NCBI GenBank assembly: GCA_020355165.1
Contig: CP070661.1
Span: forward strand, 2,840,054 to 2,904,053
Direction: 5' to 3'
Source of the DNA: Burkholderiales bacterium
GTDB lineage: Bacteria > Pseudomonadota > Gammaproteobacteria > Burkholderiales > Burkholderiaceae_F
Length of the DNA: 64,000 nucleotides
This document shows positions 58,273 to 64,000 of the stretch, one piece after another. The number at the start of each line of letters is the position of its first letter. The stretch's first letter is position 1. Both the position numbers and the translations under genes were made by a program. The notes below the pieces were generated by a model. The model saw nothing but the letters and a program-made list of their open reading frames with translations. It had not been told where the DNA came from and did not search any database.

Positions 58273-59079
58273 ATGACCGACCGCACGCCCACCCCAGCCC
58301 CCCCACCGACAGAGGGTGCAGCCGCGACGGAGGCTTCGCCGTTTCCGCCGGTGCGGCGGATCGATCCGGCGGCGCCGCTGCGCTGGCTCGCCGCGGGATG
58401 GCGCGACCTGCGCGCGGCGCCGGCCGCCAGCCTGTTCTACGGCGCCGCCTTTGCGCTGATGGGCTGGCTCGTCTATTTCGTCTTCCGCCATGCCCCTGAG
58501 TACACGTCGGCTCTGACCGCGGGCTTCCTGCTCGTCGGACCGTTCTTCTGCACCGGGCTTTACGACATCAGCCGGCGTCTGGCGACCGGCCAGCCGGTCC
58601 GGCTGGTGCAGACGATGACCGCGTGGCGCGCCAATCTCGGCGCCTTCTCTCTGTTCGCCCTGATCCTGACCATCGTCATGCTGGTGTGGGCGCGCGCCTC
58701 GCTGGTCACCTTTGCGCTGTTCTTCTCCTCCGGCATGCCCAGCCTGTCGGGCTTTCTCGGCCGGGTCGCCAGTCCCGAGCACTGGGACTTCGTCCTCACC
58801 TACCTCGCCGTCGGCGGCGTGTTCGCGACAATCGTCTTCGCGTTGAGCGTCGTGTCGGTGCCGCTGATGCTGGCGCGCGGCACCGACACCGTCGTGGCCG
58901 CGATCACCAGCGTTCGCGCGCTGGCCGCCAACCCGCTACCGCTGCTTCTGTGGGCGGCACTGATCGTCCTGCTGGTCGGCGCGGGCTTCGCGACCCTGTT
59001 CATCGGCCTGCTGGTGGCTGTGCCGGTCGTCGGCCATGCGACCTGGCACGCCTACGCGGACATCGTCGGCGACCAGTGA
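58273..59079 (+). CDS. DUF2189 family integral membrane protein
   Basis: A 268-residue inner-membrane protein of DUF2189. A Pro/Thr-rich N-terminus ([12 protein letters not shown]) precedes about six hydrophobic segments. Conserved parts are [22 protein letters not shown] and [14 protein letters not shown], which are typical of the family. The function is not known; family members occur in Alpha- and Betaproteobacteria. It stands on the opposite strand between ftsZ and lpxC, and splits the usual ftsZ-lpxC adjacency. The ATG at 58273 is picked because the preceding 15 codons look like untranslated sequence. Confidence 0.8.
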   Translation: MTDRTPTPAPPPTEGAAATEASPFPPVRRIDPAAPLRWLAAGWRDLRAAPAASLFYGAAFALMGWLVYFVFRHAPEYTSALTAGFLLVGPFFCTGLYDISRRLATGQPVRLVQTMTAWRANLGAFSLFALILTIVMLVWARASLVTFALFFSSGMPSLSGFLGRVASPEHWDFVLTYLAVGGVFATIVFALSVVSVPLMLARGTDTVVAAITSVRALAANPLPLLLWAALIVLLVGAGFATLFIGLLVAVPVVGHATWHAYADIVGDQ

Positions 59080-59125
59080 GCGGCGGCCCGGAGCCGGCCG
59101 CCGCTCGCCGCGCTCAGGCGACGCT

Positions 59126-60307
59126 TCAGTCGGCCTGCTTGCGCAGGAAGGCCGGGATGTCGAGCCGATCGTGTCCTGCATCCTCCATCGCCGCCACGCG
59201 CGCCGCTGCCGATTCGCGCGAACGCCACACAGCGGGCTGGTCGAAGTGGCTGTAGTCGCCTGATGCATGGGTCGCCGCCGCCGGCGCCATGTTCAGTGCG
59301 AAATTGTCGGTGCCGGTCTTGATGACCGTGAATGGCGTCGTCTGCTTCCTGGCCGCCGAGCGGCCCAGCCCGGTGGCGACGACCGTCACCCGCAGATCGT
59401 CGCCCATCGAATCGTCGCAGACGGTGCCGAAGATCACCGTCGCGTCCTCGGCGGCGAAGGCACGGATGGTGTTCATCACCTCGCGCGTCTCCTTCATCTT
59501 CAGCGACTGGTTGGCCGTGATGTTGACCAGCACGCCGCGGGCGCCGGAAAGATCGACGCCCTCGAGCAGCGGGCTGGCCACCGCCTGCTCGGCGGCGATG
59601 CGGGCGCGGTCAAGCCCGCTGGCGGTGGCGGTGCCCATCATCGCCTTGCCGTGCTCGCCCATCACGGTCTTGACGTCCTCGAAGTCGACATTGACGAGGC
59701 CGGGGATGTTGATGATCTCGGCGATGCCGGCGCAGGCGTTGTGCAGGACGTCGTCGGCGGCGCGGAAACACTCGGACATCTCGGCATCCTCGCCGAGCAC
59801 CTCCTCGAGCTTGTTGTTCAGGATGACGATCAGCGAGTGGACCCGGTCCTCGAGCTCGCCGAGGCCCTCGTCGGCGATCTTGGCGCGCTTCGGCCCCTCG
59901 AAGTCGAACGGCTTCGACACCACGGCGACGGTCAGGATGCCCAGTTCCTTCGCCACTTCGGCCACCACCGGCGCGGCGCCGGTGCCGGTACCGCCGCCCA
60001 TCCCGGCGGTGATGAAGACCATGTGTGCACCGCGCAGCGCATCGGCGATTCGGTCGCGCGCCTCGATCGCTGCCTGCTTGCCGGCCTCCGGCTTGCTGCC
60101 TGCACCGAGGCCGGTCGTGCCCAGCTGCAGGATCTGGCGTGCCGACGAGCGCGCCAGCGCCTGATGGTCGGTGTTGGCACAGATGAACTCGACGCCCTGC
60201 ACGCCGCGATTGATCATGTGCTGGACCGCGTTGCCGCCGGCGCCACCGACACCGACCACCTTGATCACCGTACCGCGGGTTTCTGTCTCCAGAATCTCGA
60301 ACGCCAT
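59126..60307 (-). CDS. ftsZ: cell division protein FtsZ
   Basis: Tubulin-like GTPase that forms the division ring. The 393-residue protein has GTP-binding GGGTGTGA and NTDHQAL, the T7 synergy loop in IPGLVNVDFEDVKTVM, and the C-terminal FtsA/ZipA-binding peptide in DRLDIPAFLRKQAD. The linker between core and tail is about 60 residues. A GGAGG lies before the ATG at about 60315. It follows ftsA after 169 bases, which contain an inverted heptamer repeat. ZapD at 48.5 kb is a known partner. Confidence 0.98.
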   Translation of the reverse strand: MAFEILETETRGTVIKVVGVGGAGGNAVQHMINRGVQGVEFICANTDHQALARSSARQILQLGTTGLGAGSKPEAGKQAAIEARDRIADALRGAHMVFITAGMGGGTGTGAAPVVAEVAKELGILTVAVVSKPFDFEGPKRAKIADEGLGELEDRVHSLIVILNNKLEEVLGEDAEMSECFRAADDVLHNACAGIAEIINIPGLVNVDFEDVKTVMGEHGKAMMGTATASGLDRARIAAEQAVASPLLEGVDLSGARGVLVNITANQSLKMKETREVMNTIRAFAAEDATVIFGTVCDDSMGDDLRVTVVATGLGRSAARKQTTPFTVIKTGTDNFALNMAPAAATHASGDYSHFDQPAVWRSRESAAARVAAMEDAGHDRLDIPAFLRKQAD

Positions 60308-60329
60308 GCCTGCCTCCTATTGAAAGAAA

Positions 60330-60396
60330 GTGAAATGTGAAACGTGAAACGTGAGAGGTGGGCTCAACCCTTCACCCTTCTCGTTTCGCACCTCAC
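60330..60396. repeat. inverted array of GTGAAAC-like heptamers between ftsA and ftsZ
   Basis: Four tandem heptamers on the plus strand (GTGAAAT, GTGAAAC, GTGAAAC, GTGAGAG at 60330-60357) are followed by an 11-base spacer and four degenerate complements (CCTTCAC, CCTTCTC, GTTTCGC, ACCTCAC at 60369-60396). The transcript could form an imperfect long hairpin. Similar GTGAAAC/GTTTCAC heptamer arrays are, as I recall, common between genes in betaproteobacteria. Confidence 0.7.
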
Positions 60397-60476
60397 GGGG
60401 GGAAAACGCCATCGGTACCGTCCGACCTCCTTCGAGCACCTGCCTGTCAGCTGCCACTGCCGTCCCTCGCCCTGCG

Positions 60477-61709
60477 CTAGAAATTGCCGACGATCCATTC
60501 GCGCATGCGCTTGAGCGTCTGCGCGAAGGAGCCCGTCTGGGCCGCCGCCCGCCGCCCGCGCTGGCGCTGCGACTGCGCCTCGAGCAGCAGGCCGACCACC
60601 GTCGCGAAGCGCGGATTGCGGATCACGTCAGCCAGCGGCCCGTCGTAAGCGGGCCAGCCGACACGGGCCGGCTTGAGGAACACGTCCTCGGCCAGTTCGC
60701 CGATGCCCGGCAGCAGCGCGGTACCGCCGGTCAGCACGACCCCGGAGGACAGCATCTCCTCGTAGCCGGAGTCGCGGATCACCTTGTGCGCCAGGGTGAA
60801 CAGTTCCTCCACCCGCGGCTCGATCACCGCCGCCAGCGACTGGCGCGACAGCAGTCGCGGAGCGCGGTCGCCGACGCCGGGAATCTCGATGCGGTCGTTC
60901 GGGTCGGCGAGCACCTCCTTGGCCACGCCGTAGCGCTGCTTGATCTGCTCCGCATCGGGGATCGGCGTGCGCAGCGCCATGGCGATGTCGTTGGTGATCT
61001 GGTCGCCGGCGATCGGGATCACCGCGGTGTGCCGGATCGCGCCGCCCGTGAAGATGGCGATGTCGGTGGTACCGCCACCGACGTCGACCAGCGCCACGCC
61101 GAGCTCCTTCTCGTCGCCGGTGAGCACCGACATGCTCGACGCCAGCGGCTGCAAGACCAGATCCTGAACCTCCAGTCCGCAGCGACGAACGCACTTGACG
61201 ATGTTCTGCGCCGCCGAAACGGCGCCGGTGACGATGTGCACCTTGACCTCGAGGCGCACGCCGCTCATGCCGATCGGCTCGCGGATGTCCTCCTGGCCGT
61301 CGACGATGAACTCCTGGGTCAGCACGTGCAGCACCTGCTGGTCGGTCGGAATGTTGACCGCGCGTGCCGTTTCGATCACCCGTGCCACGTCGGCGGCGGA
61401 GACCTCGCGATCCTTGATCGGCACCATGCCGCTGGAATTGACGCTGCGGATGTGGCTGCCGGCGATGCCGGTGTAGACCTCGCCGATGCGGCAGGCGGCC
61501 ATCAGCTCGGCCTCCTCCAGTGCGCGGCGGATCGACTGCACGGTCGCTTCGATGTTGACCACCACGCCGCGCCGCAGACCCTCGGAGGCCGACTGGCCGA
61601 GCCCGATCACCCTGAACGGGCCATCGGGATCGCACTCGGCGACGGCGACGACTACCTTCGACGTGCCGACGTCGAGACCGACGATGATTTCCTTGCTTTC
61701 GGTTCTCAT
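60477..61709 (-). CDS. ftsA: cell division protein FtsA
   Basis: Actin-like protein that anchors FtsZ to the membrane. The 410-residue protein has the actin-fold motifs GLDVGTSKVVVAV, ALVDVGGGTTDIAIF and VVLTGGTALLPGIGEL, and ends with the amphipathic membrane-targeting helix TLKRMREWIVGNF. The ATG at 61709 overlaps the ftsQ stop by four bases. The upstream open frame is dissimilar to FtsA. It is read with ftsQ, and ftsZ follows after the heptamer-repeat region. Confidence 0.97.
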   Translation of the reverse strand: MRTESKEIIVGLDVGTSKVVVAVAECDPDGPFRVIGLGQSASEGLRRGVVVNIEATVQSIRRALEEAELMAACRIGEVYTGIAGSHIRSVNSSGMVPIKDREVSAADVARVIETARAVNIPTDQQVLHVLTQEFIVDGQEDIREPIGMSGVRLEVKVHIVTGAVSAAQNIVKCVRRCGLEVQDLVLQPLASSMSVLTGDEKELGVALVDVGGGTTDIAIFTGGAIRHTAVIPIAGDQITNDIAMALRTPIPDAEQIKQRYGVAKEVLADPNDRIEIPGVGDRAPRLLSRQSLAAVIEPRVEELFTLAHKVIRDSGYEEMLSSGVVLTGGTALLPGIGELAEDVFLKPARVGWPAYDGPLADVIRNPRFATVVGLLLEAQSQRQRGRRAAAQTGSFAQTLKRMREWIVGNF

Positions 61710-62473
61710 GGCTTCTTGCGGGGAGCGGCGGCGACGGCGACGCCCTGCGGATAGCGCGCGTCGATGCGGAGCAGATCGGCGCCTGCGTGGGCGACGATCG
61801 TCGGGTAATGGCTGCCGATCAGTGCCAGGCGCTCGTCGAGGCTGCCGGGCGGATCGTCGCGGCCGAGCTCGATCGCCAGCCCGCTGTCGGCGTGCAAGGT
61901 CCAGCTGGCGCGGTCGGAGACTTCGACGGCGTCGATCGACAGGCCAAGCGAGGCAGCCCAGGCTGCAAACTGCCGCAGCCGGCGCGCCACCTCGGCGCTG
62001 AACCGCGGCGATGCTTCGACCTGCGGCAGCGGTCCGTGAACCTCGGCCTCGGCCACGTTGGCCACGAACAGCCGGCCGCTGTCGGCAAGCAGGCGCCCGT
62101 CGTCCCAGACGGCAACCGCACGATGCTCGGTCAGCGTCACCACCAGCCGATCCGGCCAGGCCCGGCGCAGTGAGACGGCGGCGACCCAGGGCACCGACTC
62201 GAACACCCGGCGCGCCTCCTCCAGGCGCATCGTGAAGAAATTTCCGCGCAGGCGCCCGGTCGCCGCCGCCCGGACGGCGTGCTCGTTCACGTGCCGCAGG
62301 CCATCGGCCCCGGCCGCACGCAGCTCGATCTGCCGCACGTCGAACCACGGCCGCTGGAAGACCCAGCCGGCGGCCGCAGCCAGCAGCAGCACCGCGGCGG
62401 CCGCGGACATCAGCGTTGCAGCACGGCTCATCGCCGGCGTGCTGAGCAGCGGTGCCACTTCCCTCGCCTTCAT
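61706..62473 (-). CDS. ftsQ: cell division protein FtsQ
   Basis: Bitopic division protein in the FtsQLB complex. The 255-residue protein has a short cytosolic tail, one membrane segment at about 22-40 (LMSAAAAVLLLAAAAGW), a POTRA domain (FDVRQIELRAAGADGLRHVNE... to FESVPWVAAVSLRRAWPDRLVVTLTEHRAVAVWDDGRLL), and a beta-rich C-terminal FtsQ domain. Both ends overlap neighbours by four bases (ddlB and ftsA), so translation is probably coupled. Confidence 0.95.
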   Translation of the reverse strand: MKAREVAPLLSTPAMSRAATLMSAAAAVLLLAAAAGWVFQRPWFDVRQIELRAAGADGLRHVNEHAVRAAATGRLRGNFFTMRLEEARRVFESVPWVAAVSLRRAWPDRLVVTLTEHRAVAVWDDGRLLADSGRLFVANVAEAEVHGPLPQVEASPRFSAEVARRLRQFAAWAASLGLSIDAVEVSDRASWTLHADSGLAIELGRDDPPGSLDERLALIGSHYPTIVAHAGADLLRIDARYPQGVAVAAAPRKKP

Positions 62474-63437
62474 TCGCGCACTCCCAGCGCCGCGTGGGCA
62501 AGGATTTCCACAACGAGGTCGGCATACTCGATGCCGTCGGCCCTGGCCGCCATCGGCACCAGCGAGTGAGACGTCATGCCGGGCGAGGTGTTCAGCTCGA
62601 GCAGGAATGGCTGATCGCCGCGCGCTTCCTGGTGCAGCATGAGGTCGAGCCGGCCCCAGCCGCGCGCGCCGACCAGGTTGTAGGCGCGCAGGCAGAGCGC
62701 CTGCACTTCCTCGGCCAGCCGCGCATCGATCGGCGCCGGGCACAGGTACTGCGTCTCGTCGCTGAAGTACTTGCTCTGGTAGTCGTAGTTCCCGCCCGGC
62801 GCGCGGATCTCGACCAGCGGCAGTGCCCGCGCCGTGGCACCCGCGCCGAGAACGGCGCAGGTCAACTCTCGCCCGTCGATGAGCTCCTCGGCGATGACCA
62901 CGTCGTCGTAGCGCAGCGCGGTTTCGAACGCCGCCGCCAGTTCGTTGTGGTCGTGCGTCGTCACCTTGGTGATGCCGATGGTCGAGCCCTCGCGCACCGG
63001 CTTGACGATCAGCTCGTCGCCCAGCTCGGCGACGATCTGGCGGAAGTTGCTGTGCGCGTGCAGCTCGCGCCAGGCCGGCGTCGGGATCTCCTCCGCCGCC
63101 CACAGCCGCTTGGTGAGGCGCTTGTCGATGGCGATGCTGGAGGCCTGCACCCCGCTGCCCGTGTACGGCACGCGCAGCGTCTCGAGCACCCCCTGGATCG
63201 TGCCGTCCTCACCGAAGCGGCCGTGCAGGGCAACGAAGACGCGGTCGAACTTCGCCGCCTCGAGCTCGGCCAGCGTCTGCGCCCCGGGGTCGAAGGGATG
63301 CGCGTCGACGCCGCGGCTGCGCAACGCCTGCAGCACGCCGGTGCCCGACATGATCGACACCTCGCGTTCGGCGCTGCGGCCGCCGAACAGCACGCCGACC
63401 TTGCCGAAGGATCGCGGATCGAAGGCCGGGCTGCGGT

Positions 63438-63441
<4 letters not shown>
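62470..63441 (-). CDS. ddlB: D-alanine--D-alanine ligase
   Basis: Joins two D-Ala for the peptidoglycan pentapeptide. The 323-residue ATP-grasp protein has [46 protein letters not shown], and [10 protein letters not shown] / [20 protein letters not shown] with its metal-binding acidic residues. It overlaps murC upstream and ftsQ downstream by four bases each. murC-ddlB-ftsQ-ftsA-ftsZ is the standard distal division-cluster order. Confidence 0.97.

Positions 63442-64000
<559 letters not shown>

Overview
The window is a gene-dense, very high-GC stretch of a bacterial chromosome whose content and gene order look betaproteobacterial, most likely Burkholderiales. This rests on recognisable family blocks: accB-accC-prmA-DUF3426-PfkB kinase, nrdAB beside ampD and pilRS, an alanine/lysine-rich histone H1-like protein, and the pilBCD-coaE-zapD-yacG-nudix run. 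A diderm envelope is implied by lpxC, tonB, type IV pilus genes and the Mpl recycling ligase. Assignment below order level is not possible from this sequence alone.

Layout. 1-3.1 kb: start of a malic enzyme gene (cut by the window edge), a class I/II aminotransferase and a small lytic transglycosylase. 3.5-5.9 kb: ubiD, a KTSC protein and an unrecognised secreted protein. 5.9-15.8 kb: a closely packed minus-strand train mpl-yqiA-fabG-ybaK-marC-rnb-tonB-aroE-mtgA-mgtE with many 1-4 nt overlaps. 15.8-22.6 kb: a plus-strand block with a conserved hypothetical, a TlpA-like thioredoxin, aroQ, accB, accC, prmA, a DUF3426 zinc-ribbon protein and a PfkB kinase. 22.6-33.6 kb, minus strand: yggT, histone H1-like gene, nrdB, nrdA, ampD, pilR, pilS, a PP0621-like protein and a CcsA/YpjD-like protein. 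33.7-40.3 kb: ffh, lytic transglycosylase, proS, rppH, proB, obgE. 40.4-42.4 kb: rpmA, rplU, ispB, tRNA-Pro(CGG). 42.5-49.4 kb, plus strand: CorC-type CBS protein, pilB, pilC, pilD, coaE, zapD, yacG. 49.5-55.4 kb, minus strand: nudix/ThiE-like fusion, DUF815 ATPase, argJ, secA. 55.6-64 kb: M23 endopeptidase, DUF721 protein, lpxC, DUF2189 membrane protein and the distal division cluster murC(partial)-ddlB-ftsQ-ftsA-ftsZ.

The genes are nearly all housekeeping. Main themes are peptidoglycan synthesis, recycling and division (murC, ddlB, ftsQAZ, mpl, ampD, mtgA, three cell-wall hydrolases, zapD), type IV pili and their two-component control (pilBCD, pilSR), fatty-acid and lipid A entry steps (accBC, lpxC), quinone synthesis (ubiD, ispB), nucleotide reduction (nrdAB) and protein export (secA, ffh).

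I found no CRISPR array, transposase, integrase, phage gene, toxin-antitoxin pair or defence island, and nothing I would call a new multi-gene system. The observations most worth checking are noncoding: a NrdR operator pair upstream of nrdAB, an inverted array of GTGAAAC-like heptamers between ftsA and ftsZ, and a palindrome-rich 613-bp region upstream of a histone H1-like gene that itself carries 51-nt tandem repeats. Among proteins, the unrecognised secreted six-cysteine protein and the hypothetical protein beside mpl stand out.
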